The notes under the pieces were generated by a model. It saw only the letters and a list, made by a program, of their open reading frames with translations, was not told the DNA's origin and did no database searches. This document shows, in pieces, positions 14,867-24,107 of a stretch of 47,276 nucleotides of DNA (position 1 is its first letter; every line of letters starts with the position of its first letter). Source of the DNA: an uncultured Clostridia bacterium (GTDB lineage: Bacteria; Bacillota; Clostridia; Christensenellales; Aristaeellaceae). The stretch lies in NCBI GenBank assembly GCA_946413245.1, contig CAMKJS010000018.1:1-47276 (forward strand). Reading direction: 5' to 3'. The translations under genes and the position numbers were made by a program.

Positions 14867-16840
14867 CTATACACGTTCGAAGACCGGGATCACGTCCAGC
14901 GGAGCGGGAACCTCTGCGCGCTGCCCGCCGGGGATGATCTCGCCGGTATCCACGTTCTTCCAGGAAGCTCCGGCGGGGAAGTATACGCTGCGGCTGCGGG
15001 CGCCGGGCTCCATCACCGGGGCGACCAGGAAGCGGCTGCCGAACATGTACTGATCCCGCAGCAGGAAGCCGTTTTCATCCTCCGGGAATTCGTAGTACAT
15101 GCCCCGGAGCAGCGGCGTGCCCGCTTCGTGGGCTTCCTGCATCAGGGAGCGCACGTAGGGGCGGAGTTCCTCCCGGCGACGCATGTATTTGACCAGAATC
15201 GGGTATGCTTCCTCCCCGAAGCTCCAGACCTCGTTGTCGCTGCCGGTATTGAGCACCCGGGTACCGTCCTTCCGGTATACCGCCTGGGACGGCTGCCGGT
15301 CTCCGTGCAGGCGCATGACGGGGCAGTAGCAGCCCCACTGGAACCAGCGGATCAGCAGCTCCCGGAATTCCGGCTTCTCCGGGTTGCCCTCGAAGAACCC
15401 GCCGATGTCGGTGGTCCACCAGGGGATGCCCGCTGCGCCCATGCTCAGGCCCGCGCACAGCTGGCGGCGGAAATAGGTCCAGTTGCTCACGATGTCGCCG
15501 CTCCAGACCAGCGCGCCGTAGCGCTGACTGCCGGCCCAGGCGCAGCGCACCAGATTCACAGGGTTTTCCTGGCCTTCCGCCTTCATCCCGTCATAGAACG
15601 CGCGGGAATACATCTGGGGATATATATTCCCTGTCATCTGCGCGCTGCCTGCCTGATACCGGAAATGGCGGACGTCATAGGTGCCGAGTTCCGGCTCCGC
15701 CTCATCCAGCCAGAAGATCCGGATACCGTAGTCATAATAGTTCTGTTTGATTTTCTTCCATACATATTCCCGGGCCCGGGGATTGGTGGCGTCCCAGAAC
15801 ATGGAATCCTCCACGAAGCGCATGCCGATCTGTTCGCCGTAATCCGCCCGCATCAGCAGCCCTTGCTGTTTCATTTCCTCATAGTTTTCGCTGGTGAGAG
15901 CCACCTGAGGCCATACGCTGACCATGAGCTCGATGTCCATTTCCTTCAGCTCCTTCACCATGGCGGCAGGATCCGGGAAGAACTCGGGATCGAACCGGTA
16001 ATCGCCCATATGCGGCCAGTGGAAGAAATCGACCACGATCACGTCGATGGGCAGATTCCTTTTCCTGTATTCCCGTGCCACCTGCAGCAGCTGCTCCTGA
16101 TTCCAGTAGCGCAGTTTGCACTGCCAGAAACCGAGACCGTACTCCGGCATCATCGGCGCGTGGCCCGTGGCGTCCGCGTAGTTCCGGCTGATATCCGCTG
16201 GCCTGTCCCCGGCAGTGATCCAGTAATCCAGCTGGCGGCAGGCATCCGCGTGCCAGGTGGTGCGGTTTTTGCCGAAGGAGACGAAGCCCAGGGCCGGATT
16301 GTGCCAGAGGAAGCCGTATCCCCGGCTGGAAAGGACGAAGGGCACGCTGGCCTGGGAATTGCGGTGCTTGAGCTCCAGAGTACACCCCTTCCAGTCCAGC
16401 TGCTCCTCCTGATACTGGCCCATTCCGTACAGCCGCTCGCCATCCTGCCCCTCGAAGGTCAGGTTCAGCGCGAAGTCTCCGCCGGTCTGGGGCATATACT
16501 CCCGGGGTGTCAGGGAGAGGGTGCTGCCGCTGTCCGTTTCCCGGAGCAGCAGTTCTCCCTTCTGATTATAGAAGGACAGCCGGGCGTTCCGCTTCCAGCC
16601 TTCCGCTTCCACGACAGCCGTGATCTTTCCGTTGCGCAGCGTACCCCTTTCGTCTGTCAGGGTAATTTCGACGTCCTTTTCATCTTCTGCCGCGTCCAGC
16701 AGGGCGAAACGGTCGTCCCGGATTTCCGCCATCTGAGCTGCCCGCACGCGAAGGCTGTCCCGCCCCCAGGGCGTGACGGCCAGGGTTTCACCGTTATTCC
16801 GGAATATCAGCGTATGTCCTTCCTGTGCAAGATATCGCAT
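14867..16840 (-). CDS. GH31 alpha-glycosidase, alpha-xylosidase-like
   Basis: A 657-residue glycoside hydrolase of family 31 without a signal peptide. The nucleophile lies in I-F-W-L-D-E-A-E-P-E (Asp379) and the acid/base in W-S-G-D-I (Asp449). The W-L-D-x-x-E-P-E form resembles alpha-xylosidase and related GH31 subgroups more than the W-N-D-M-N-E form of maltase-type enzymes. A further segment, R-L-H-G-D-R-Q-P, follows. The ATG at 16840 is chosen because AGGAGG lies 7 nt upstream; a longer frame to 16936 lacks support. It is transcribed alone, towards the low-GC insert, and ends at a hairpin terminator. The substrate (xyloglucan oligosaccharides, isoprimeverose or an alpha-glucoside) is not determined. 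Confidence 0.9.
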   Translation of the reverse strand: MRYLAQEGHTLIFRNNGETLAVTPWGRDSLRVRAAQMAEIRDDRFALLDAAEDEKDVEITLTDERGTLRNGKITAVVEAEGWKRNARLSFYNQKGELLLRETDSGSTLSLTPREYMPQTGGDFALNLTFEGQDGERLYGMGQYQEEQLDWKGCTLELKHRNSQASVPFVLSSRGYGFLWHNPALGFVSFGKNRTTWHADACRQLDYWITAGDRPADISRNYADATGHAPMMPEYGLGFWQCKLRYWNQEQLLQVAREYRKRNLPIDVIVVDFFHWPHMGDYRFDPEFFPDPAAMVKELKEMDIELMVSVWPQVALTSENYEEMKQQGLLMRADYGEQIGMRFVEDSMFWDATNPRAREYVWKKIKQNYYDYGIRIFWLDEAEPELGTYDVRHFRYQAGSAQMTGNIYPQMYSRAFYDGMKAEGQENPVNLVRCAWAGSQRYGALVWSGDIVSNWTYFRRQLCAGLSMGAAGIPWWTTDIGGFFEGNPEKPEFRELLIRWFQWGCYCPVMRLHGDRQPSQAVYRKDGTRVLNTGSDNEVWSFGEEAYPILVKYMRRREELRPYVRSLMQEAHEAGTPLLRGMYYEFPEDENGFLLRDQYMFGSRFLVAPVMEPGARSRSVYFPAGASWKNVDTGEIIPGGQRAEVPAPLDVIPVFERV

Positions 16841-16961
16841 GACAGAACCTCCTGTTTGTCTGTATGATTGTTTCCGCCTGTCCAATAAATTCGCCGGAGG
16901 ATGGTTCGAACCCTTTTTCCGCCGCGAAAGGAGCACAACGAGATAAACAAATGCGTCCGAA

Positions 16962-16997
16962 CAAACGGGGGAACAGGATCATCCTGTTCCCCGTTTG
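16962..16997 (-). terminator. Hairpin downstream of the cysteine synthase gene
   Basis: CAAACGGGGGAACAGG pairs with CCTGTTCCCCGTTTG, leaving one bulged G and a 5-nt loop. It lies about 95 bp beyond the cysteine synthase stop and upstream of the GH31 gene. The T-run is poor (GTTTGTTC), so termination is likely but not certain. Confidence 0.5.
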
Positions 16998-17090
16998 CTA
17001 TCCTCATCCGGTTGACGGGACTATTGCTCCTTTCTATTCCGGCTCCCGGTTTTCCGGCACCATGGTATTCTGTAATCTGTCCGTTCCGGT

Positions 17091-18020
17091 TCATTCTCCG
17101 AAGAGCTGGGTGGAATAATAGCGTTCAGCCGTATCCGGCAGAACGGTGACCACGGTTTTCCCGGGGCCGAGCTTCTCGGCCAGCCGGATTGCGGCGGCCA
17201 CGTTCGTTCCGCTGGAGATGCCGCAGGCCAGGCCTTCTTCCCGGGCCAGCCGGCGGGCGGTCTCGATTGCTTCATGGTCAGTCACGACATAGATATCGTC
17301 ATAGATCTCCCGGTTCAGAATATCCGGGATAATGCCGTCGCCGATGCCCATCTGCAGATGGGTTCCGATGGTTCCGCCGGCGAGAATCGCGGCGTTCTCC
17401 GGCTCAACGGCCCAGATCTTGATATCGGGATACTGCGCCTTGAGTACTTCGCCGATACCCGTCAGCGTTCCGCCGGTGCCGATGCCGCTGCAGAAGCCGT
17501 GGATCGGCCTGGCAACCTGCGCCATAATCTCCAGCGCAGTGTGCTTTTTGTGCGCGAGGGTGTTGTTCGGGTTCTCAAACTGCTGGGGTACGAATACCTT
17601 CGGGTTTTTCTTCCGCATGTTCAAGGCGGCCTGCAGGCACTCATCCATGCACTTTCCGATATCGCCGGCGTCGTGGATCAGTTTGACTTCCGCCCCGTAA
17701 TGACGGATCAGCTTCCGGCGCTCCTCACTGACAGAGTCCGGCATAATGATGATCGTCCTGTATCCGCGAACGGCTCCGACGAGCGCCAGGCCGATGCCCT
17801 GGTTCCCGCTGGTCGGTTCGACAATGATGCTGTCCGGCCCGATCAGGCCTTCCTTTTCCGCTTCCAGGAGCATATTCATCGCAGTACGGGTTTTGATGGA
17901 TCCGCCGACATTCAGCGGCTCGACTTTGACCAGGATCTCCGCGCTGTTTTTCTTCGGGATCCGGTTCAGGCGGACGATCGGCGTGTTGCCGATTGCTTCC
18001 AGGATATTCTCACAGATCAA
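17091..18020 (-). CDS. cysK: Cysteine synthase family protein
   Basis: A 309-residue fold-type II PLP enzyme that joins sulfide to O-acetylserine to make cysteine. The PLP lysine is Lys43 in G-G-S-I-K-T-R-T-A. The substrate loop is E-P-T-S-G-N-Q-G-I, the phosphate-binding loop G-T-G-G-T-L-T-G-I-G, and the C-terminal segment A-C-G-I-S-S-G-T-N. The usual K-D-R and S-G-N-T-G forms are here K-T-R and S-G-N-Q-G, a variation I associate with a clostridial subgroup. The start is a TTG with GGAGG 8 nt upstream. It is divergent from the phosphatase-superfamily gene. A different beta-replacement reaction cannot be excluded. Confidence 0.87.
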   Translation of the reverse strand: MICENILEAIGNTPIVRLNRIPKKNSAEILVKVEPLNVGGSIKTRTAMNMLLEAEKEGLIGPDSIIVEPTSGNQGIGLALVGAVRGYRTIIIMPDSVSEERRKLIRHYGAEVKLIHDAGDIGKCMDECLQAALNMRKKNPKVFVPQQFENPNNTLAHKKHTALEIMAQVARPIHGFCSGIGTGGTLTGIGEVLKAQYPDIKIWAVEPENAAILAGGTIGTHLQMGIGDGIIPDILNREIYDDIYVVTDHEAIETARRLAREEGLACGISSGTNVAAAIRLAEKLGPGKTVVTVLPDTAERYYSTQLFGE

Positions 18021-18060
18021 TGGTCATTCCTCCGCTATGCTGATAAGATTACCGGCTGCC

Positions 18061-18089
18061 ATTGTAGCAGGAAACGGTATGTTTGTCCA
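18061..18089 (-). promoter_or_regulatory. Promoter of the cysteine synthase gene
   Basis: On the minus strand TGGACA (18089-18084), a 17-bp spacer and TACAAT (18066-18061) form a good SigA promoter about 40 bp before the TTG start. Confidence 0.75.
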
Positions 18090-18137
18090 TCCGGGAACGA
18101 ACCGTCGCTGCCGGAGCGCCGGCTGCTTTTCTTTTTA

Positions 18138-18165
18138 TTGACAGGGAAACATTCCTGTGTATGCT
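18138..18165 (+). promoter_or_regulatory. Promoter of the phosphatase-superfamily gene
   Basis: TTGACA (18138-18143), a 16-bp spacer and TATGCT (18160-18165). An in-frame ATG at 18157 overlaps this promoter, which supports the downstream start at 18223. Confidence 0.7.
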
Positions 18166-18222
18166 ATGTACAGATCCCTTTTCCGCCGGATCCCGGCGGA
18201 TGAGCAAACGGAGGTATTCCGC

Positions 18223-19410
18223 ATGAACGGTATGTTGTCCCGTCTTCCGGATTATGATTGCTGCCTGGTCAATCTGGCCAATTCCATCCTGAAAAAGTTC
18301 GGCGCGGAAACGACGGCGAAGACGCTTCCCCTGGCGGATCAGTATCTCGTCGGCACGTATAAGAACGTCGTGCTCCTCCTGCTGGACGCGATGGGCACCC
18401 CGATCCTGGAAAAGCATCTGGACAGGGATGGCTTTTTCCGGAGCCATCTTGCCGGCTCCTTTGATTCCGTCTATCCTCCGACGACGGTCGCCGCGACGAC
18501 CTCCGTCCTCAGCGGATTGTATCCGAACGAGCACGGCTGGCTCGGGTGGGACGTTTATTACCCTCAGCTCGGTAAAAACGTCACGGTCTTTACAAACAGG
18601 GAACAGATCCGGGAAAAGGCAGGCGCCGTCCCGGACGGCACGTATCCCGACGGGCGGAAAAAATGGACCGAACAGTCCCTGGAGGAGGCGCAGCCCGCCG
18701 CGGAGTTCAATGCCGGTTTTCAGTATACGCCGTATAAAAACATACTCGACAGGATCCGGGAAGCAGGCGGAACGGCCTGGCCTGTTACGCCCTTTATGCC
18801 CCCGTACCCACAGACGTTCAGAGCAATCCTGGACCGCGTCGGGGACCTCTGTGATGAGCCCGGGAACAAGTTCATCTATGCGTACTGGAACGAACCGGAT
18901 CAGACGATGCACAGAACGGGGACTGTCAGCGGGAATACGCATACGGTGATGACGGAGCTTGAGCAGATGGTGGGGCAGGCTGTTTCCGGATTGTCCGACA
19001 CGCTGTTCCTGATCACCGCGGATCACGGGCATATGGACAGCCGGAATCATTGCCTGCTTGATTATCCTGAGATCACGGACTGCCTGGTGCGTCAGCCGTC
19101 CATCGAGCCCCGCACGCTGAATCTCTTTGTAAAGGAAGAGTGCCGGGAGGCTTTCCCCGCCATCTTCCGCAAATATTTCGGCGACTCGTTCCTTCTCCTG
19201 ACCGGGGAGGAAGCGCTTCGTGAAAAAGTGTTCGGGCCGGGAAAGGATCGCAACGGCCTGGCGGAGATGATCGGCGATTATATCGCTCTGGCTGTTTCGG
19301 ACGTGAGCGTCTTCAACACCCATCTTGAGGCGCAGGAGATGCCGGGCGGACATGCGGGACTCACACGCGAGGAGATGACTGTTCCGCTGATCGTGATCGA
19401 AAAGAAATGA
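18223..19410 (+). CDS. Alkaline phosphatase superfamily / nucleotide pyrophosphatase-type phosphodiesterase
   Basis: A 395-residue cytoplasmic protein of the type I phosphodiesterase/nucleotide pyrophosphatase class (alkaline phosphatase fold). The metal site opens with V-V-L-L-L-L-D-A-M-G. The catalytic threonine lies in Y-P-P-T-T-V-A-A-T-T-S-V-L-S-G-L-Y-P-N-E-H-G, and later metal ligands in I-T-A-D-H-G-H-M-D and G-G-H-A-G. The ATG at 18223 follows GGAGG by 8 nt and lies downstream of the promoter. No signal peptide or membrane segment is seen. It is transcribed alone and ends at a bidirectional terminator. The natural substrate (a phosphodiester or nucleotide) is not predictable from context. 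Confidence 0.88.
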   Translation: MNGMLSRLPDYDCCLVNLANSILKKFGAETTAKTLPLADQYLVGTYKNVVLLLLDAMGTPILEKHLDRDGFFRSHLAGSFDSVYPPTTVAATTSVLSGLYPNEHGWLGWDVYYPQLGKNVTVFTNREQIREKAGAVPDGTYPDGRKKWTEQSLEEAQPAAEFNAGFQYTPYKNILDRIREAGGTAWPVTPFMPPYPQTFRAILDRVGDLCDEPGNKFIYAYWNEPDQTMHRTGTVSGNTHTVMTELEQMVGQAVSGLSDTLFLITADHGHMDSRNHCLLDYPEITDCLVRQPSIEPRTLNLFVKEECREAFPAIFRKYFGDSFLLLTGEEALREKVFGPGKDRNGLAEMIGDYIALAVSDVSVFNTHLEAQEMPGGHAGLTREEMTVPLIVIEKK

Positions 19411-19452
19411 ACGGCAGCCGGTGCCGAAAGAAAACAGGGACGATTCAAAAAA

Positions 19453-19485
19453 ACGGGCGGGAGCATGTGCATCCCGTCCGTTTTT
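19453..19485. terminator. Bidirectional terminator
   Basis: ACGGGCGGGA (19453-19462) pairs with TCCCGTCCGT (19472-19481) including one G-T, with T residues after it on the plus strand and A residues before it. It serves the convergent genes ending at 19410 and 19496. Confidence 0.85.
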
Positions 19486-19495
19486 CAGGAAACGA

Positions 19496-20287
19496 TTACT
19501 TTTCGATGGTCAGATGAGAGAGAATGTGATCGGCAGCGGCAAGGAAGTCTTCCTCCGACGGGATTTCCGCCGCGGGGGTGGAAGAAGCGGAACTCAGATA
19601 AATCAGCACGCAGCCGCCTTGTACGGAATCCGTATAGATGGTCATCTGCCGGTGGCCGACTGTCATCTCCGGCTTTTCTTCGGTGTCCTCGCTGCTGTCC
19701 GTTTCCGTGTTCTCGTCGTCGCTGACCAGCCCCTGGACCCAGACGGCGTTCAGCCCGCCGAGGGTGCCCTCCTGCCGGGCAGCCTCTCCGGAATAAAGCC
19801 CGTAACCGAGAATGGTATCCGCCATCTCCGCCGCGCTTCTTCCGCCCTGGACACCGGCGACATAGAATGATTTGACCGACGCAGTTTCATCGTCAGCCCT
19901 GCAGTAGAAGGTTTTCGCCAGCGTGTCGGACGTAGCCTTGTATTCCGGATCCAGGGTATATCCTTCCGGAACGGTAAAGGTGCCCATCTTGTAATACCGC
20001 GGCGAGGAAGAAGTGCCCTGGTTGCTGACGATCCAGTTATCCTGCACCCCCTGCAGATGGCCGAAGAAATTCGGAATTGATCCGCCCGGGCCGATGAAGG
20101 CCTTGCAGAGCAGCCAGACGGCAAGGATCAGAACGACGGCCGCGGGGATACCGATCGTAAGCTGCTTCCGGTACTTGTTCAGAAACGCCTGCCTCCTGGC
20201 GGTCTTTTCCCTGTATTTGGCGCGCTCCAGGTTTTTCTGATGCGCCTGCTTCGCAGCGGCATTGTGTTTCCTTTTCTTTCCAGCCAT
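19496..20287 (-). CDS. Single-pass membrane protein with extracytoplasmic domain
   Basis: This 263-residue protein is not recognised as a named family. It has a very basic cytoplasmic N-terminus (about 40 residues, M-A-G-K-K-R-K-H-N then many K and R) and one membrane segment at about 43-63 (I-G-I-P-A-A-V-V-L-I-L-A-V-W-L-L). An extracytoplasmic domain of about 195 residues follows, with an acidic linker (D-S-S-E-D-T-E-E) near 205-215. The ATG at 20287 is chosen because GGAGG lies 8 nt upstream; an upstream extension would be GC-rich and unsupported. The gene is monocistronic, and the smc promoter reads away from it. Confidence 0.75.
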   Translation of the reverse strand: MAGKKRKHNAAAKQAHQKNLERAKYREKTARRQAFLNKYRKQLTIGIPAAVVLILAVWLLCKAFIGPGGSIPNFFGHLQGVQDNWIVSNQGTSSSPRYYKMGTFTVPEGYTLDPEYKATSDTLAKTFYCRADDETASVKSFYVAGVQGGRSAAEMADTILGYGLYSGEAARQEGTLGGLNAVWVQGLVSDDENTETDSSEDTEEKPEMTVGHRQMTIYTDSVQGGCVLIYLSSASSTPAAEIPSEEDFLAAADHILSHLTIEK

Positions 20288-20444
20288 AAAAAACGCCTCC
20301 GGTCTGTTGATTTCTGAAATAACACCGGAGACTATTTTACTCAAAAACGGGGCACCGCGCAACCTGAAAAAACAGAACAGACGAAAAACAGGAGAACACG
20401 GGGGAAGAGCGCTTGCCCGGCGGGTTTCTGCCGGCCCGGGCGGA

Positions 20445-20473
20445 TTGTAACCTGCTCCGGATCGTGGTATAAT
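20445..20473 (+). promoter_or_regulatory. Promoter of smc
   Basis: TTGTAA (20445-20450), a 17-bp spacer and a perfect TATAAT (20468-20473), about 48 bp before the smc ATG. Confidence 0.85.
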
Positions 20474-20520
20474 GTGCGCTGATTGCACAGCGGAGGCTAC
20501 GCCGCTTTTCCGGAGGAACT

Positions 20521-23500
20521 ATGCGACTGAAGAAACTGGAACTGTACGGATTCAAGAGCTTTGCCCAGCGGACGGAGATCGTCTTTAACGAGGGAATTAC
20601 GGGCATCGTGGGTCCGAACGGCTCCGGAAAAAGCAATATTGCCGACGCGGTCCGCTGGGTGCTGGGGGAGCAGAGCGCCAAAACCCTGCGGGGCGCCAGC
20701 ATGCAGGACGTGATCTTCGGTGGCACCCAGTCCCGGAAGCCCCTGAGCTACTGTGAGGTTTCCCTGATTTTTGAGAACGAGGATCATTTCCTGCCGGTGG
20801 ATTACAGCGAGGTCATGGTTACCCGCCGGGTCTACCGCAGCGGGGACAGCGAATATTACCTGAACCGTACCGCCTGTCGCCTGAAGGATATCGTGGACCT
20901 GTTCCGGGACACCGGCGTCGGCAAGGAAGGGTATTCCATCATCGGGCAGGGGCGGATCGACGAGATTCTTTCCCGGAAGGGGGAGGACCGGCGCCTGGTG
21001 TTCGAGGAGGCGGCCGGCATCGTCAAATACCGGGCCCGGAAGGAAGAAGCGGACCGGAAGCTGGCGAAAACCCGGGAGAACATGACCCGGATCGACGATA
21101 TTCTCGAAGAACTGAACAGGCAACTGGTTCCGCTGGAGGAGCAGGCGAAGAATGCCCGGATTTATCTGGAAAAAGCGGCACAGCTGAAGGAGCTGGACCT
21201 GAATCTGTTCCTGGTGCGTTCGGACCGCATGGAAGCAAGGCTGCGGGAGGCGGACCGGGATCTACAGAATCTGCGTACCGTGCTGGAGCAGACGGAGAAT
21301 ACGCTGCAGGAGAAGACGGCTGCCCGGGACGCCTGCCAGGAAGAGATCAACGCCCTGGAGGAAAAGCTCCGGGTGACCCGGGAAGGGCTGCTGGCCGGCA
21401 TGGAGCAGGTTCACGCGGCGCAGGACGCGCTCCGCGCTGTGGAGGAGCGGCGGAAGAACCGGCAGGAGAACCGGCAGCGGCTGCAGTCGGAGCAGCAGGC
21501 AGGGAAACAGCGGCTGGAAGAGCTGGAAACGCTGTTTACCGAATCCCGGGAAGGCGGGGAATCCCGGTCCGAAACCCTGCGAAACCGGGAGGAAGCGCTG
21601 GAGCAGGCCCGGCAGGCGGAAACGGAAGCCCGGGAAAACGAGGAACAGAAGGAACAGGCGCTGGAGAGCCACAAGTCCGCCATGATGGACGTGATGAACC
21701 GCCGGGCGGCGGTACTCAGCGACCAGACCCGGCTGAACACCATGCTCTCCGCCATGGAAACGCGGCTGCAGGAAATCACGGTGAGCTGCGGGGAAATGAA
21801 ACAGGCGGAGATCACCCTGGAGGAAGCGCTGGCGGAGGCGCGGCGCCGGCTGCAGCAGGAGACGGCGCTGCAGAAGGAACGGAACACGGCGCTGGAGAGC
21901 ACCCGGGCGGCGCTGGAAACGGCGGACCGGAATGTGATTCACGCCCGGCAGGAATACGACGGGAAGCTGGCGGAAATGCGGGACATGGAATCCCGGCGGA
22001 AAATGCTGGCGGAAATGGCCCGGGAGATGGACGGTTATTCCAACGCGGTGAAATCCGTGATGAAAGCGGCGCGGGAGCAGAATCTGACCGGCGTCCGCGG
22101 CGCCGTGAGTCAGCTGCTGGAGGTTCCCCGGCAGTATGAAACCGCCATGGAAATGGCGCTGGGCGCCTCCCAGCAGCATGTGGTGACGGAGAACGAGGAA
22201 ACCGCCAGGGATCTGATCGAGTATCTGCGCCGGAAAAATCTGGGGCGTGCTACCTTCCTGCCCATGACGACAGTGAAATCCCGGCTGCTGACGGAGCGGG
22301 AGCGGGAAGCGCTGCGGCTGCCCGGCTGCCTGGGCGTGGCCTCGGAACTGGTGCGTTTCGACGAGGCTTACCGCGGTATCGTGGAAAACCTGCTGGGCCG
22401 GACCGTGGTGGCGGACAACCTGAACCACGGCATTGCCATCATGCGCAGGGGAAACCACGCCTTCCGGCTGGTGACCCTGGCGGGTGACGTAATGCATTCC
22501 GGCGGATCCATGACCGGCGGATCCGTGTCCTCCCGGACGGTCAACCTGTTCTCCCGGGAACGGGAACTTCGGGAACTGACGGAGGGCATGGAAGGGCAGC
22601 AGCTGGAGCTGGAACGGCTGCTGCGGGAGATGCAGAACGGGCAGGCGGAAAAGGACCGCCTGAAGGAAAGCGCCGCGGGCGCGCTGGAGGAACTGCATCA
22701 GCAGGAAATCGCGGTGGCCCGGGAAACCGAGCGGACCCGGAACGCGGAGGACGAGCTGCAGACCCATACCGTGCGCCTGCGGGAGATGGAAGCCGCCCGG
22801 GAACAGCTGATGGAATCCATGATGCAGATCCGGGAGCAGCTGTCCATGGCGGACCAGAACTCCGAGAAATCGGACGAAACCCGGGAAGAAATGGAAAAGA
22901 AGGCCGGAGAGCTGCAGCAGGCCCTGACCGACGCCCGCCGGAAAACGGAGGAACGGGCGGATGCCGCGCTGAAGCTGACCCTGGAGGTCAACGATCTCCG
23001 GCACGAACTGGAGGAGATGAAACGGGACCAGGCCCGCTTCCTGCAGGAAAAGGAACGCATGGAGCGGGAAGGGGAACGGCGGGAGCGCCTCCTGGCTGAT
23101 ATGGAGCACGAGGACGCCGGAGACGCCGCGGACGCGGCAAAGCGGTCCGCGGAGCTGGAAATGAAACAGCTGGAGCAGGCGCAGCGGGAAAGAATCACCG
23201 CTTCGCTGGAAGAGGACCGGAGCCGGAAACAGGCGGTTCTCAGGGAGATCCTGTCGGACATGGAAGCCCTGCACGAGAGCCATACCCGGGACAGCGACCG
23301 CGCCCACCGGCTGGAGCTGGGCAGGACCCGGACAGAAGGCGAACTGAAGGCGTTGCGGGACCGTATCTGGGATACCTACGAGATGACGTACGCCGGGGCC
23401 GAGGAATACCGGCGGAAGGAAAGCTTCAACCTGACCGAGGCGGACCGGCAGGCGGCCCAGCTGTCCACGGAGATCCGGGCGCTGGGGCCCGTAAACGTGC

Positions 23501-24087
23501 GCGCGGTGGAGGAATACGCCGACACCCGGGCCCGGGCGGAGGAAATGAACAGCCAGCGCCGGGATCTGGAAAAGGCGGAGGCGGATCTGCGGGAGCTGAT
23601 CGAACAGCTGCTGGAGCAGATGACGGCGACCTTCGTGGAAGGCTTTACGCAGCTGCAGGGCCACTTCTCCGAATGCTTCCGCCGCCTGTTCGGCGGCGGC
23701 CACGCGGAGCTGATTCTGACGGATCCCGGAGATCCCCTGAACTGCGGCATCGAAATCAACGCCCAGCCGCCCGGGAAAAAGCTGCAGCTTCTGTCCCTGC
23801 TGTCCGGCGGGGAGCGGGCGCTGACAGCCATCGCCATCCTGTTCGCTACCCTGAAGCTGAAGCCCACCCCCTTCTGCGTGCTGGATGAGATCGAGGCGGC
23901 GCTGGACGACGCGAACATCGGATATTTCGCGGATTACCTGGCGGAGTTCTCCGCTTCCACCCAGTTTGTGGTCATTACCCACCGGAAGGGAACCATGGAG
24001 CGGGCGGACAGCCTCTACGGCGTGGCCATGGAGGAGAAGGGCATCAGCAAGATGGTTTCCGTATCCCTGAAGGACTATGAAGAATAA
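20521..24087 (+). CDS. smc: Chromosome partition protein SMC
   Basis: A 1188-residue condensin ATPase, full length for bacterial SMC. Walker A is G-P-N-G-S-G-K-S at 31-38. Long coiled coils rich in E, R, Q and L flank a hinge at roughly 510-680 (G-V-R-G-A-V-S-Q-L-L, then G-G-S-M-T-G-G-S). The C-terminal half holds the ABC signature L-L-S-G-G-E-R-A-L-T-A-I-A and Walker B V-L-D-E-I-E-A-A-L-D-D. SMC with ScpA/ScpB compacts and segregates the chromosome. In many Firmicutes smc lies between rnc and ftsY; here it has its own promoter and is followed by a decarboxylase gene 20 bp away. The start follows CCGGAGGAACT. Identification is certain. Confidence 0.98.
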   Translation: MRLKKLELYGFKSFAQRTEIVFNEGITGIVGPNGSGKSNIADAVRWVLGEQSAKTLRGASMQDVIFGGTQSRKPLSYCEVSLIFENEDHFLPVDYSEVMVTRRVYRSGDSEYYLNRTACRLKDIVDLFRDTGVGKEGYSIIGQGRIDEILSRKGEDRRLVFEEAAGIVKYRARKEEADRKLAKTRENMTRIDDILEELNRQLVPLEEQAKNARIYLEKAAQLKELDLNLFLVRSDRMEARLREADRDLQNLRTVLEQTENTLQEKTAARDACQEEINALEEKLRVTREGLLAGMEQVHAAQDALRAVEERRKNRQENRQRLQSEQQAGKQRLEELETLFTESREGGESRSETLRNREEALEQARQAETEARENEEQKEQALESHKSAMMDVMNRRAAVLSDQTRLNTMLSAMETRLQEITVSCGEMKQAEITLEEALAEARRRLQQETALQKERNTALESTRAALETADRNVIHARQEYDGKLAEMRDMESRRKMLAEMAREMDGYSNAVKSVMKAAREQNLTGVRGAVSQLLEVPRQYETAMEMALGASQQHVVTENEETARDLIEYLRRKNLGRATFLPMTTVKSRLLTEREREALRLPGCLGVASELVRFDEAYRGIVENLLGRTVVADNLNHGIAIMRRGNHAFRLVTLAGDVMHSGGSMTGGSVSSRTVNLFSRERELRELTEGMEGQQLELERLLREMQNGQAEKDRLKESAAGALEELHQQEIAVARETERTRNAEDELQTHTVRLREMEAAREQLMESMMQIREQLSMADQNSEKSDETREEMEKKAGELQQALTDARRKTEERADAALKLTLEVNDLRHELEEMKRDQARFLQEKERMEREGERRERLLADMEHEDAGDAADAAKRSAELEMKQLEQAQRERITASLEEDRSRKQAVLREILSDMEALHESHTRDSDRAHRLELGRTRTEGELKALRDRIWDTYEMTYAGAEEYRRKESFNLTEADRQAAQLSTEIRALGPVNVRAVEEYADTRARAEEMNSQRRDLEKAEADLRELIEQLLEQMTATFVEGFTQLQGHFSECFRRLFGGGHAELILTDPGDPLNCGIEINAQPPGKKLQLLSLLSGGERALTAIAILFATLKLKPTPFCVLDEIEAALDDANIGYFADYLAEFSASTQFVVITHRKGTMERADSLYGVAMEEKGISKMVSVSLKDYEE

Positions 24088-24107
24088 AAGGAAAGGAAGA
24101 GAGAACC

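Noticed and set aside
16880-16940. tRNA-like T-arm GGTTCGAACC near 16903-16912
   Set aside because: No acceptor, D-arm or anticodon stem could be paired on either strand; at most a chance match or tRNA debris.
21262-23982. Open frame of about 906 codons antisense to smc
   Set aside because: It is a shadow of the coiled-coil codons; smc on the other strand has all functional motifs.
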